DNA of 64,000 nt from Rhizobium esperanzae (GTDB lineage Bacteria > Pseudomonadota > Alphaproteobacteria > Rhizobiales > Rhizobiaceae), in the NCBI RefSeq assembly GCF_002204185.1, contig NZ_MXPU01000015.1, positions 1-64,000 of the forward strand. The letters are read 5' to 3'. Position numbers and translations under genes: made by a program. Below are positions 17,634-26,394 of this stretch, piece by piece. Numbering within the stretch: position 1 is the stretch's first letter; each line of letters begins with the position of its first letter. The notes under the pieces are model-generated. The model was not told the DNA's origin and made no database searches. It saw only the letters and a list, made by a program, of their open reading frames with translations.

Positions 17634-18554
17634 ATGGGTGTGTGGATCGATACGGACATGGGCTTCGACGACATCGCCGCCATTCTGGTGGTGGCGCAGT
17701 CGGAATATGCAATCGAGGGCGTCTCGCTGGTCTTCGGTAATGCGCCGCTGCCGCAGGTGCTGGCGAACGCCGCCGGCGCCGTCAGCGCCTTCGGCTGGGC
17801 GTTCCCCGTCCATACCGGTCGTGCAGCACCTGTTCTCGGCAAGCTCGAAACCGCCCAGGCGATCCTCGGCGAAACCGGCATCCCGACGTCAGGCAAGAGC
17901 CTGCCGAAAGCTCCTGCCCTTGCTGAGAGCGATGCCTTCACTGCGCTCTGCCGCTGGCTCGAAGGCGACGGACCCCACCGCATCCTGGCGCTTGGCCCAC
18001 TCACCAATATCGCCGCCGTAGCGCTCGCCCGCCCCGATCTTGCCGCCCGCATCACCGACCTCGTCTGGATGGGCGGCGGCGTCACATCAGGCAACCACAC
18101 GGCCTCTGCCGAGTTCAACGCACTCGCCGATCCCGAGGCGCTGGCAATCGTCATCGCCCATGACCTGCCGCTGCGCATGATCGATCTAGACCTCTGCCGC
18201 AAGGTGCTGGCGCGGCCCGAAGATGCCGAGCCGGTGCGCAATGCCGGCGGCAATAATGCCGAACTGATCGCCGACATGTTCGCCGGTTATATCAGCATCG
18301 GCACCAGCCGCGGCCGTCCCGGCATGGCGATCTACGATCCCTCGGCCGCCGTGGCCTTCGTCGCCCCCGATATCGTCACCTTCCGCCCCGCGCGCATCGA
18401 CGTCGAACTGCAGGGCGCGCTCACCCGTGGCCGCACCGTCGTCGAGGTCCGCGCCACGCATGCGACCTTCAACGCCCAATTCGCCGCCGATATCGACGTC
18501 GGGAAGGCGCGTACCATCATTCTCGCCGCCCTGATCAATGAGGCCCGCAGATGA
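17634..18554 (+). CDS. Nucleoside hydrolase, IUNH family
   Basis: A 306-residue N-ribohydrolase splitting nucleosides into base and ribose. The N-terminal calcium/ribose-binding signature DTDMGFDDIAAIL is present, as is the later MGGGV segment (DLVWMGGGVTSGNHTASAEFNALADPEA). No signal peptide is visible, so it acts on imported nucleoside in the cytosol. It begins five bases after the ATPase stop and overlaps the adenine deaminase start by four bases. With the deaminase this makes an adenosine to adenine to hypoxanthine route plausible. Confidence 0.9.
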   Translation: MGVWIDTDMGFDDIAAILVVAQSEYAIEGVSLVFGNAPLPQVLANAAGAVSAFGWAFPVHTGRAAPVLGKLETAQAILGETGIPTSGKSLPKAPALAESDAFTALCRWLEGDGPHRILALGPLTNIAAVALARPDLAARITDLVWMGGGVTSGNHTASAEFNALADPEALAIVIAHDLPLRMIDLDLCRKVLARPEDAEPVRNAGGNNAELIADMFAGYISIGTSRGRPGMAIYDPSAAVAFVAPDIVTFRPARIDVELQGALTRGRTVVEVRATHATFNAQFAADIDVGKARTIILAALINEARR

Positions 18555-20338
18555 ACGCCATCGCTCGTCAAGAACCTTTCGATCTCAACGATCCTGAATT
18601 GCGCGCCCGGGCCGTTGCCGCCGCCCGCGGCGATGCCCCATTCGATATGCTCCTCACCGGCGGCCGGCTGCTCGATGCGGTGACGGGTTTGATCCGAGAA
18701 GCCGACATCGGCCTCGTCGGCGCGCTCATCGCCAGCATCCATGCCCCGGCGAGCCGCACGGACGCGGTCGAAATTGTCGATGCGACCGGCGGCATCCTGA
18801 CGCCGGGCCTGATCGACATGCACATGCATGTCGAAAGCTCGATGGTGACGCCGGCGGAATATGCAAGCGCCGTGCTGCCGCACGGCGTCACGACGGTCGT
18901 CTGGGATCCGCATGAATTCGGCAACGTCCACGGCCTCGACGGCGTACGCTGGGCGATCGAGGCGGCGCGCACCCTGCCTCTGCGCATGATCCTGCTTGCT
19001 CCCTCCTGTGTGCCATCGGCGCCGGGCCTGGAACTTGCCGGCGCTGATTTCGATGCCGCCGTCATCGCCGAAATGCTGCGTTCGCCTGCCGTCGGCGGCG
19101 TTGCCGAAGTCATGAACATGCGCGGCGTCATCGACGGCGATCCGCGCATGAGCGCCATCGTCAACTCAGGCCTTGCCTCCGGCAAGCTCGTCTGTGGTCA
19201 TGCCCGCGGCCTCACCGGCGCGGACCTCAACGCCTTCATGGCAGCGGGCGTCACCTCGGACCACGAACTCACCTCCGGCGCCGATCTCGCCGCCAAGCTT
19301 TCCGCCGGCCTGACGATCGAGCTGCGCGGCTCTCACGATCATCTCTTGCGGGAATTCGTCGAGGTGCTGAACGGTCTCGGCCACCTACCCTCCACCGTTA
19401 CGCTCTGCACCGACGACGTCTTTCCCGATGAACTCTACCAAAGCGGCGGCCTCGATGAGGTCGCCCGCCGCCTGGTGCGCTACGGCATGAAAGCGGAATG
19501 GGCACTGCGCGCCGCGACCTTCAACGCCGCTGAGCGGCTGAAGCGTTCCGATCTCGGCCTTGTCGCCTCCGGCCGCCGCGCCGATCTCGTTCTCTTCGAG
19601 GATCTCACGGAATTGCGGGCACGCCTCGTCATATCAGACGGCCGCATCGTCGCCCGCAACGGCAGCATGGAGGCGGCCATTCAATCGCTCGATACGGCGC
19701 CGCTCATCAACTCCATCAAGCTACCGCCGCTGTCGGAGAATGATTTCCGCGTCCCTGCGAAGGGCGCGCGCGTCCGCGTCGCCACCATCGACCGTCCGCG
19801 CTTCACGCAATGGGGCGAAGCCGAAACCGAGATCCGAGACGGCTTCGTCGTGCCGCCGGCCGGCAGCGCCATGATCGCCGTCGCCCACCGCCACGGAAAG
19901 GCCGGGGGCACCCCGCGCATCGGTTTTCTCACCGGCTGGGGCGAATGGCGCGGCGCCTTCTGCACCACCGTCTCGCACGATAGCCACAACCTCACCGTCT
20001 TCGGCAGTAATGTGCGCGACATGGCGCTCGCCGCCAACGCCGTCATAACCGCCGGCGGCGGCATGGCAGTCGCCAAGGACGGCGCAATCCAGGCGATCCT
20101 GCCGCTGCCGCTCTCCGGCTTGGTCACCGACACATCGCTGAAAGACACGGCTTCGGCCTTTTCCGATATCCGCAAGGCTATGGACAAAATCGTCGACTGG
20201 AAACCGCCCTACCGCGTCTTCAAGGCCTGCTTCGGTGCAACGCTGGCCTGCAATGCCGGTCCGCACCAGACGGACCGGGGGATTGCGGATGTGGCGACGG
20301 GGAAGGTGCTGGAAAGTCCTGTACTGGAGATTCTCTAG
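18551..20338 (+). CDS. ade: Adenine deaminase
   Basis: A 595-residue amidohydrolase converting adenine to hypoxanthine and ammonia. The metal-binding HxH is in TPGLIDMHMHVESSMVTP. VVWDPHEFGNVHG, CGHARGL and CTDDVFPDEL are family landmarks, and the C-terminal adenine-deaminase domain is full length. It is the last gene of the operon, coupled by a four-base overlap to the nucleoside hydrolase. Adenine deaminases of this family can have relaxed specificity for N6-substituted purines, so other adenine derivatives are possible. Confidence 0.94.
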   Translation: MNAIARQEPFDLNDPELRARAVAAARGDAPFDMLLTGGRLLDAVTGLIREADIGLVGALIASIHAPASRTDAVEIVDATGGILTPGLIDMHMHVESSMVTPAEYASAVLPHGVTTVVWDPHEFGNVHGLDGVRWAIEAARTLPLRMILLAPSCVPSAPGLELAGADFDAAVIAEMLRSPAVGGVAEVMNMRGVIDGDPRMSAIVNSGLASGKLVCGHARGLTGADLNAFMAAGVTSDHELTSGADLAAKLSAGLTIELRGSHDHLLREFVEVLNGLGHLPSTVTLCTDDVFPDELYQSGGLDEVARRLVRYGMKAEWALRAATFNAAERLKRSDLGLVASGRRADLVLFEDLTELRARLVISDGRIVARNGSMEAAIQSLDTAPLINSIKLPPLSENDFRVPAKGARVRVATIDRPRFTQWGEAETEIRDGFVVPPAGSAMIAVAHRHGKAGGTPRIGFLTGWGEWRGAFCTTVSHDSHNLTVFGSNVRDMALAANAVITAGGGMAVAKDGAIQAILPLPLSGLVTDTSLKDTASAFSDIRKAMDKIVDWKPPYRVFKACFGATLACNAGPHQTDRGIADVATGKVLESPVLEIL

Positions 20339-20666
20339 GCCGGGACGCATAGATCAAAGGCGAAGCCACGAGAGCCCCGCCAACCCTGTGCCAAGTCGTC
20401 GAGCCAGACTTGCATGGAAATGCAACCGCAACATCATTTACAGCACCATCAGGAAGCTGTCGTAAGGCGCGACGGTGGCGCCGGCCGGGCTGCCGCATGG
20501 GCATGGCTGACGGCAGCAGCACTGGTAACGCCCGTCCCGTCATACTCGGTTACTTCGGGGCTTCCCGCCTGAGCCAGCTGACGGCAGGATCCATTTACGC
20601 CTGGGCGCTCGTGCTCATGCTCATCGGCCTGATCACCGCGGAGCTGAAACAACGGACCGCACCGGC
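20339..20666. other. Convergent intergenic stretch without a supported gene
   Basis: This lies between the end of the adenine deaminase gene and the end of the oppositely oriented six-gene operon. A plus-strand frame (20410-20688) could encode one membrane helix but has no ribosome binding site, and its end runs into the last gene of the minus operon. I see no strong terminator hairpin. It may be a decayed gene. Confidence 0.4.
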
Positions 20667-22250
20667 TCAGGAAGCCTTTCTGCGATAAATGCGCCAATCG
20701 GCGGTCTCCCGCACCAGCACATAGTGGCGGGCGATATAGTGGGCATAAAGGTCGCGCAGCCCGTTGCCCGTCCAGATCTCGATCGGCCATTTCGGATCGA
20801 GGACAAGATCAACGTCGGCGAACGTCGCTTCCGCGGCCGGATGATCATCCGGTCCAAGAGTTCGCCCCCAATGATACCACACGCTGTCGCCCACCGGCGG
20901 CGTCAGCCCCAGGCCGGCGGAGAAGGGATTGACGAAATCGAGAACCGCGACGCGCTCGTCAGCAGACATCAGTTGCGACAGGGCGACCGAAGCGTCAGCC
21001 AATGTCCTGTTGTATCCCTCGAAATATTCGTATTGGCCGGCGCTCCACATCTCAACGAGCCTGATCTCGGAAAACGCCGGCAGCGGGATCGGTTTGCCTC
21101 GGCCGCCGGCAGCGTAATAGGCATGAATTGCGAGCGATGCAGTGTTGCCGACGGCGGAGGGCAACAACAGGAACCCTAGGAGTAGCGGCAGAGCGAACCG
21201 CGCCTTCCCGTATCGGGAGAGCAGCTTGGCGCGAAAGAGGCTTTCCGTGATAATGGCGGCGCTTGCGCCCAGTGTCAGAATACCGACGGTCTGGAAATTC
21301 TGCCCGATCAAGAGGATTCCGGTTGTGCCGCAGAAGGCAACGAAGAGCAGATGCCGATAACTCGGCGTCAGGTCGAGAACGATGAGCGCGACCGTCAGAT
21401 AGACAAGAAGGTCGGCGAGATTGTTCCGTACGAAGTGACCGAGGGCGGTCAACGTCAGAACGCCGCCGCTGTTTTTTGCTGAAAGGCGAAGGTCAGCAAG
21501 GTAGTTGAACCCGCCGCGCCAGATGATTTCAATCGTGATGATGCTGAAGGCGATCATGCCGAGCGCCAACGTCACCCAACCGATCTGGCGACGATCGAAA
21601 AGCATGAACAACAGGAAGGCAAGCCCTACGACGCCATAGGTGATCTTGGTGTAGAGCATCAGCAACACAAGGAGACTGGCGCATGCGGCGTCGACTGCCT
21701 TGCTGTTCCCGGCGGCCGGCAACCGAGGCAGATACATCACCAGCAGTAAGCCAAGCGACGCCCACCCAATCCGGTTGTAGAACATGGCAAAGGTCAGCTC
21801 CCCTATCCGCTCGCCCGGATTTGCGGGAGCCGCAGCTATCAGGAGCAGGAAGATCGCAAGCGGCAGTCCGAACGCCTTATGCATCCGGCTGCCCACGATT
21901 TCCGCGGCAATAACCGCGAGTAGGAGAACCACTATCGCCATTCCGGCCGGCATCGCACCGCCCATATTGCCCGACAAGCCATAGCCAGCAGCGGGAATGT
22001 AAAATGTCAGCGGCCCGAGCGGCGAATGGAAGTCGACATTCGGCACCTGGCCACGTGCGATGCGGTGAGCACCATCAAGGAAAACGAAGAGGTCGTTGAC
22101 GTATTTGGTCGTCGCCGTTCGGCCAGGCAGAGCGAGAAGGCAAGCGAGAATGAAGCCCATGCCAAAGATGACAGCCTGCGACCAATTCAACCGTGAAGCC
22201 GGGCGCGATGCGTCGTTTCCCGCTTGCATCGACCTTTCCGTCTCAATCAC
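20667..22250 (-). CDS. Polytopic membrane protein, candidate GT-C glycosyltransferase (copy 2)
   Basis: About 527 residues with 10-12 hydrophobic helices and a soluble C-terminal tail. It is a paralogue of the preceding gene. Shared segments include NDLFVFLDGAHRI (52-64), GQVPNVDFHSPLGP, FAMFYNRIGWASLGLLLVMY, and VLDFVNPFSAGLGLTPP in the tail. A first external loop with acidic residues right after TM1 is typical of GT-C lipid-phosphate-sugar transferases. I place the start at a GTG overlapping the upstream stop (GTGA); an ATG at 22229 is the alternative. No known family is recognised; transfer of a pentose from a polyprenyl phosphate is inferred from context. Confidence 0.8.
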   Translation of the reverse strand: MIETERSMQAGNDASRPASRLNWSQAVIFGMGFILACLLALPGRTATTKYVNDLFVFLDGAHRIARGQVPNVDFHSPLGPLTFYIPAAGYGLSGNMGGAMPAGMAIVVLLLAVIAAEIVGSRMHKAFGLPLAIFLLLIAAAPANPGERIGELTFAMFYNRIGWASLGLLLVMYLPRLPAAGNSKAVDAACASLLVLLMLYTKITYGVVGLAFLLFMLFDRRQIGWVTLALGMIAFSIITIEIIWRGGFNYLADLRLSAKNSGGVLTLTALGHFVRNNLADLLVYLTVALIVLDLTPSYRHLLFVAFCGTTGILLIGQNFQTVGILTLGASAAIITESLFRAKLLSRYGKARFALPLLLGFLLLPSAVGNTASLAIHAYYAAGGRGKPIPLPAFSEIRLVEMWSAGQYEYFEGYNRTLADASVALSQLMSADERVAVLDFVNPFSAGLGLTPPVGDSVWYHWGRTLGPDDHPAAEATFADVDLVLDPKWPIEIWTGNGLRDLYAHYIARHYVLVRETADWRIYRRKAS

Positions 22251-23881
22251 TGCACCTCGCTTTGCGCCTTCGCCTGGCGCCACTGGTAGACCGTCCACTC
22301 CGATGTCTTCTGAACGATCACGAACCGGGCCGAAAGAAACGGACCGTACAGCGCCTGAAGCGGCAGGCTGTTGATTCCTGTTTTAGGCACCATGACGATC
22401 TTTACATCCGCAAAGAGCACTTCCGGTGGGATGTAGGCTCTCTCGTTGATATTACGGTTCCAGTGAAACCAGGCGGTGTCACCGGCAGGCGGGCGAATTC
22501 CGAGGCCGGCTGAAAACGGATTGACGAAATCAAGCACAAAAACGCGCTCCGGCGGTACGGGCAACGCCTGCAGCAGCGCTCCCCCGGTGACGATGTCGTC
22601 GAGATAGCGCCTTATGAAGTCCGGTTCACCGCCGGGCGGATCAATCTCGCGAACATCGTCAAAACGCGGCAGCCCGAGAGATTGCCCGGCTTTCTCAGCC
22701 GCAAGCGCTGTATGCAGAATGAGGGCTGCAGCGTGGTGTACGATCGGCGGCAACAGGAACAAGGTCGCGAGCAGCGAAAGAGCGCCGGCAGGAAGAGCCA
22801 AGCCAACCGCCCTTCTCCTTTCAGCGCCTTTCTGAAAACAGGCGGCTTTCTGCACCAGAGCGGCTGCGCCGCAGTAGAGCGTGATAATGCCCCAGCTGTG
22901 GGCGTTCTGATTGATGATCGCCAGGCCGGCGCCTGTGCAGAACCCGGAGAAGAGAAGATCTCGGAAGCTGCGGGTTTGCCAGATGGCGATCAAGGCGAAG
23001 GTCGCGAACACGACGAGGTCGGAAAGGTTCTCACGCAGGTTCTTCAGGATGCTGGCGACATCATGGCCGCCGCTGACACGCGCCGCCGCCCGCAGATCCT
23101 CTATATGCTGAGCGGTTCCGCGCCAGAAGAACTCGATGGCGATCATGGCCAGCCCCGTCAGCAGCAGGGCGGTCACGGCCCAGCGGCGCTGCTGCCGATC
23201 CAAGAGCATGACGACGAGAAAGGCGGTTCCGGCGAGCCCGTAGGTCGCCTTGGTATAGAACGAGACGAGCAGAAGAAAGACGGCGGCAAGGGCATCGGCG
23301 GCATCGCTTCGCCCGCGCGCGGGCTGCGGCGTCAGATACATCACCAGCAGCAGGCCGAGCGCGACCCAACCGATGCGGTTATAAAACATCGCGAAGGAAG
23401 GATACCAGATGGAACTGCCGAGATTGATCGGCGCCGCGAGGATGAGAATGAGGAATATGCCGAGCGCGGCCGCCAATGACGGGCTGAGGCGGGACACGAG
23501 GATGCGGATCATCGCCGGGATGAAGGCGACGATAACGATAGCCATTCCGACCGGTATGGCAGCGCCGAAATTCCCCGTCAGGTGGTATCCAGCCGCCGGG
23601 AGATAAAAGACGAGTGGCCCGAGCGCCGTGTGGAAATCGCGGTTCGGCACCTGACCGAACGTGATGCGGTGCGCACCGTCGATAAAGACCAGCACGTCAT
23701 TGATAAAGGCGGCGTTGATGGTCCTTCCGGGCAAGGCAAGCATGGCCGCACAGGCCAATGCCGTTAGAATGATCGCGCCTTCTGCCGACAGCAACCGCCG
23801 TATCCTCGCCGCCGGTCGCTTGCTGGCACCTGCTCCCGTTCCGATGGTCGCATAGGCGGCGTGATTGCCCGGTTCCGTCAT
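22247..23881 (-). CDS. Polytopic membrane protein, candidate GT-C glycosyltransferase (copy 1)
   Basis: A 544-residue membrane protein whose start overlaps the stop of the DprE2-like gene (ATGA). The motif NDVLVFIDGAHRI (61-73) followed by GQVPNRDFH (76-84) sits in the first external loop. About ten more helices follow, and then a tail with VLDFVNPFSAGLGIRPPAGD and a Trp-His-Trp segment. It is clearly homologous along its length to the next gene, so the pair arose by tandem duplication. The acidic first loop, many helices and pathway context suggest a polyprenyl-phospho-sugar-dependent transferase. Confidence 0.82.
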   Translation of the reverse strand: MTEPGNHAAYATIGTGAGASKRPAARIRRLLSAEGAIILTALACAAMLALPGRTINAAFINDVLVFIDGAHRITFGQVPNRDFHTALGPLVFYLPAAGYHLTGNFGAAIPVGMAIVIVAFIPAMIRILVSRLSPSLAAALGIFLILILAAPINLGSSIWYPSFAMFYNRIGWVALGLLLVMYLTPQPARGRSDAADALAAVFLLLVSFYTKATYGLAGTAFLVVMLLDRQQRRWAVTALLLTGLAMIAIEFFWRGTAQHIEDLRAAARVSGGHDVASILKNLRENLSDLVVFATFALIAIWQTRSFRDLLFSGFCTGAGLAIINQNAHSWGIITLYCGAAALVQKAACFQKGAERRRAVGLALPAGALSLLATLFLLPPIVHHAAALILHTALAAEKAGQSLGLPRFDDVREIDPPGGEPDFIRRYLDDIVTGGALLQALPVPPERVFVLDFVNPFSAGLGIRPPAGDTAWFHWNRNINERAYIPPEVLFADVKIVMVPKTGINSLPLQALYGPFLSARFVIVQKTSEWTVYQWRQAKAQSEVQ

Positions 23882-24627
23882 AGCCGCAACCTCTTGAAGA
23901 TCGGCTCCGGGATTGACCGGATCACCGTCATCAGCGGTCGCCATATTCGTCTGACGTAGACGACGTCCCCGCCTCTGCTGTCCTCGGCGACAGTAAAGAT
24001 CTTTTGCGCGACCTCCCGAGGTTCGGCGGTGAGAAGCGGCGGGAGTTTCATCCCATGCGTCATGCGTGTCCGAACGAAACCGGGCTTCACGGTGAGCACG
24101 CGCACCCCGGACCCCGACAGCCTATTCCTCAAGCCGGACAAGAATGCAGTCAGCCCGGCTTTGGCGGCGCCATAGACATAGTTGGACGCGCGTCCACGAT
24201 CGCCGGCGACGGAGCTTATGCCGACGATGGTACCTGATCCTCTCGCCGCAAAACGTTCCGCCAGCAGACCGAGAAGCAAAGCTGGTCCTTCGAAGTTTGT
24301 CCGCATGATCATAGTGGCGTGCTCGAGTTCCCGTTCGGCGCGAGACTGCTCGCCCAGTTCGCCAACGACACAGACCACCGTGTCAGGCAGAGGCGAAACG
24401 ACGCCCAGGAAATCTTCGAAGCGGCTTGTAGCGAGGATATCGAGTTCGTGAACCAGGACCTCAGCGCCGGTCCGCGCGCTGATGTCGTCGGCTTCGCGTT
24501 GTACGGCGGAGCGCTTTCGTCCGGTGAGAAGTACGTTCCATCCCGCCTCGGCATAGATCAGCGCCGTAGCGCGACCAATATCCGACGTCCCGCCTATCAG
24601 GAGCAGTGTGTTGCCGATCCCCGTCAT
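23878..24627 (-). CDS. DprE2-like short-chain dehydrogenase/reductase
   Basis: A 249-residue SDR. The NAD(P)-binding motif is GGTSDIG (12-18), with catalytic Ser in ISSVAG (about 138-139) and the YGAAK pair Tyr152/Lys156. In mycobacteria DprE2 reduces the 2-keto intermediate made by DprE1, completing epimerisation of decaprenylphosphoryl-ribose to -arabinose. The gene overlaps the DprE1-like gene by four bases, matching that two-step role. The C-terminal residues (PLMTVIRSIPEPIFKRLRL) resemble the basic amphipathic tail of DprE2 proteins, which may aid membrane contact. SDRs are diverse, so the assignment rests largely on the neighbour. Confidence 0.85.
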   Translation of the reverse strand: MTGIGNTLLLIGGTSDIGRATALIYAEAGWNVLLTGRKRSAVQREADDISARTGAEVLVHELDILATSRFEDFLGVVSPLPDTVVCVVGELGEQSRAERELEHATMIMRTNFEGPALLLGLLAERFAARGSGTIVGISSVAGDRGRASNYVYGAAKAGLTAFLSGLRNRLSGSGVRVLTVKPGFVRTRMTHGMKLPPLLTAEPREVAQKIFTVAEDSRGGDVVYVRRIWRPLMTVIRSIPEPIFKRLRL

Positions 24628-25946
24628 ATGCCGAGCCTCTTTGCCAAGCGGGAACTAAAGTGACGATCGGCGCCCGTTACTTTGCGTAGCTCTTTGAAGG
24701 CAGCCAACCGGGGGTAACCGGCTTCGAATGTGTGACGTGACTGTCGTGCATCCTTGGCGAGATAGAGCCGCCCCCCTGCCTTGACAACCAGCTCGTCGAT
24801 TTCGTCGAGCAGCCGGAACACCTCCTGCGTGACGGGAAGGTCGAGTGCGAGCGTGTAGCCCGGCGCGGGAAAGGACAGCAGCCCGCTTCCGCCCCCCAGC
24901 TTCTTCAGAACGGCAAGAAAGGAGCCTTTTCCCGAGCGCGCAAAGCGCTCGAGAATGCCGCTCAGGACTGGAAGCGCGTCCTCGGCTGGAACCACACACT
25001 GATGCTGCAGGAAGCCCCGCCTGCCATAAAGCCGGTTCCATTCAAGGATACCGTCCAGTGGAAAGAAGTATTTATCCCAGTGGACCAGCGACGTCTTGGC
25101 CGCCTTTCGCGCTCCCGCTCTGAAATAAAGCTCGTTGAAGGCTGCAACGCCTCTTTTGCTGAGCACCCATTGCGGCAGATCGAATGGCAGTGAAAACCTC
25201 CCCGCGTTTTTCTCTGCAAAACGATCGGCATCCGGCATGCCGCCGACCTGGTCCAGCGTCGCGTGTTCGCCGGCGAAAATCAGCGAGCGTCCAAGGGAAG
25301 CGCCTTGCGAAAGGCAATCGATCCAGGCGACCGAATAAGTGACATCCTCGGTCTGCTGCAGCGCCTTCAACGCCTCGCCAAGGTTTTCCGTGACGATCGT
25401 CTTTTGCGCGATCCAGCCGGATTCGATCGGTTTCAAGCGGAAGGTCGCTTCCGCGATGATCCCGGTCATGCCCATGCCACCGACCGTCGCGAAGAAAAGC
25501 TCGGGATTGCGCCTGCGGCTACAGGTGAGGATCTCTCCGCCGGCGACTGCCAGCTTGAGCTCGCTGACATGATCCCCGAACCCGCCGTCGCGATGATGGT
25601 TCTTGCCGTGCACGTCAGAGGCGATCATGCCGCCGACCGTGACGAATTTGGTGCCCGGTACCACAGGCGGAAAATAGCCTCTCGGGACAAACGAGCGCAG
25701 AATGTCCGAGAGCATTACGCCCCCTTCCACGGTCAGCGTCGCATTGGTGGGATCGAAGCTCCGCATCCGGCTCAAACCACGGCACATCAAGGTAGAGTGT
25801 TCGCCGATCGCCGCGTCACCATATGAGCGCCCATTTCCGCGCCCGATCAATCCCACGCGATCGGCCACGATGCCTGCAAGCGCTTGCGGCAGCTGGCAGT
25901 CGATTGCCTGGCTCTCATGGCGCGGATACCGTCCCCAGCCTTCCAT
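24624..25946 (-). CDS. DprE1-like FAD oxidase of polyprenylphosphoryl-ribose
   Basis: A 440-residue VAO-fold flavoprotein. The FAD-binding segment is LIGRGNGRSYGDAAI (33-47), with DVHGKNHH (111-118) and FATVGGMGMTGII. The C-terminal GGRLYLAKDAR contains Lys398, matching catalytic Lys418 of M. tuberculosis DprE1. Thirty-one residues before it, in FPAPGYTLALDLPV, Ala367 occupies the place of Cys387, the residue benzothiazinones attack; the spacing is identical. The start at 25946 is eight bases after the GtrA stop, with GAGG upstream. It should oxidise the 2-hydroxyl of polyprenylphosphoryl-D-ribose. Alternative: another alditol-oxidase-like enzyme, less likely given the motifs. Confidence 0.9.
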   Translation of the reverse strand: MEGWGRYPRHESQAIDCQLPQALAGIVADRVGLIGRGNGRSYGDAAIGEHSTLMCRGLSRMRSFDPTNATLTVEGGVMLSDILRSFVPRGYFPPVVPGTKFVTVGGMIASDVHGKNHHRDGGFGDHVSELKLAVAGGEILTCSRRRNPELFFATVGGMGMTGIIAEATFRLKPIESGWIAQKTIVTENLGEALKALQQTEDVTYSVAWIDCLSQGASLGRSLIFAGEHATLDQVGGMPDADRFAEKNAGRFSLPFDLPQWVLSKRGVAAFNELYFRAGARKAAKTSLVHWDKYFFPLDGILEWNRLYGRRGFLQHQCVVPAEDALPVLSGILERFARSGKGSFLAVLKKLGGGSGLLSFPAPGYTLALDLPVTQEVFRLLDEIDELVVKAGGRLYLAKDARQSRHTFEAGYPRLAAFKELRKVTGADRHFSSRLAKRLGI

Positions 25947-25953
25947 GAGTTTG

Positions 25954-26385
25954 TTACGCCTCCTCTGGTTTGAAGACGAATTTCCGGTCCATTGCGTATT
26001 TGGAGATGTAGCCGATCGCCAATCCGAGCGCTCCGCCGGTGTATTTTGCGAGCTCCGTCTTCCAGACCGTCCAAAAAGCAATTTCGAACCCCCAGAATAT
26101 GAGCGTCGTCAGGATACTGAACAGGCCGTAAAGCGCCACCTTGAGCATCTCGTCGCCATATGACGTGTAGCCGTCGAAGAAGATCCATCTTTTGTCGAGG
26201 ACGTATTTCAAGCCGAAGCCGGCAGCGGTCCCTGCGAGCATCGATGGCACGAGGCTCGGCGATGGCGCCAGCTGCATGACAGCAGCCTGGACTGCGAAGT
26301 TGGCGGCGGTGGAGAGCATGGCGAAGGCGAGGTAGCGGGTTGCGAGGCCCGCCGAAGTGCTTCGCTCTGAGGACTGACGACCCAT
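25954..26385 (-). CDS. GtrA-family membrane protein
   Basis: A 143-residue protein with four membrane helices and the GtrA half-repeat motifs KYVLDKRWIF and KYAMDRKFVF. GtrA proteins assist flipping or membrane handling of polyprenyl-phosphate sugars; the mycobacterial relative Rv3789 sits beside dprE1/dprE2. The start at 26385 is nine bases after the upstream stop, with GAGG at good spacing. Here it probably helps translocate the polyprenylphosphoryl-pentose or anchor the pathway enzymes. Confidence 0.9.
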   Translation of the reverse strand: MGRQSSERSTSAGLATRYLAFAMLSTAANFAVQAAVMQLAPSPSLVPSMLAGTAAGFGLKYVLDKRWIFFDGYTSYGDEMLKVALYGLFSILTTLIFWGFEIAFWTVWKTELAKYTGGALGLAIGYISKYAMDRKFVFKPEEA

Positions 26386-26394
26386 TCGGCCACC

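Noticed and set aside
16424..18277. Minus-strand open frame of 617 codons across the permease, ATPase and nucleoside hydrolase genes
   Set aside because: It crosses three well-supported plus-strand genes and has low-complexity Ser/Arg/Ala composition.
20410..20688. Possible 92-residue plus-strand protein with one membrane helix
   Set aside because: No ribosome binding site, Arg-rich non-protein-like first half, and its end runs into the last gene of the minus operon. Possibly a relic.
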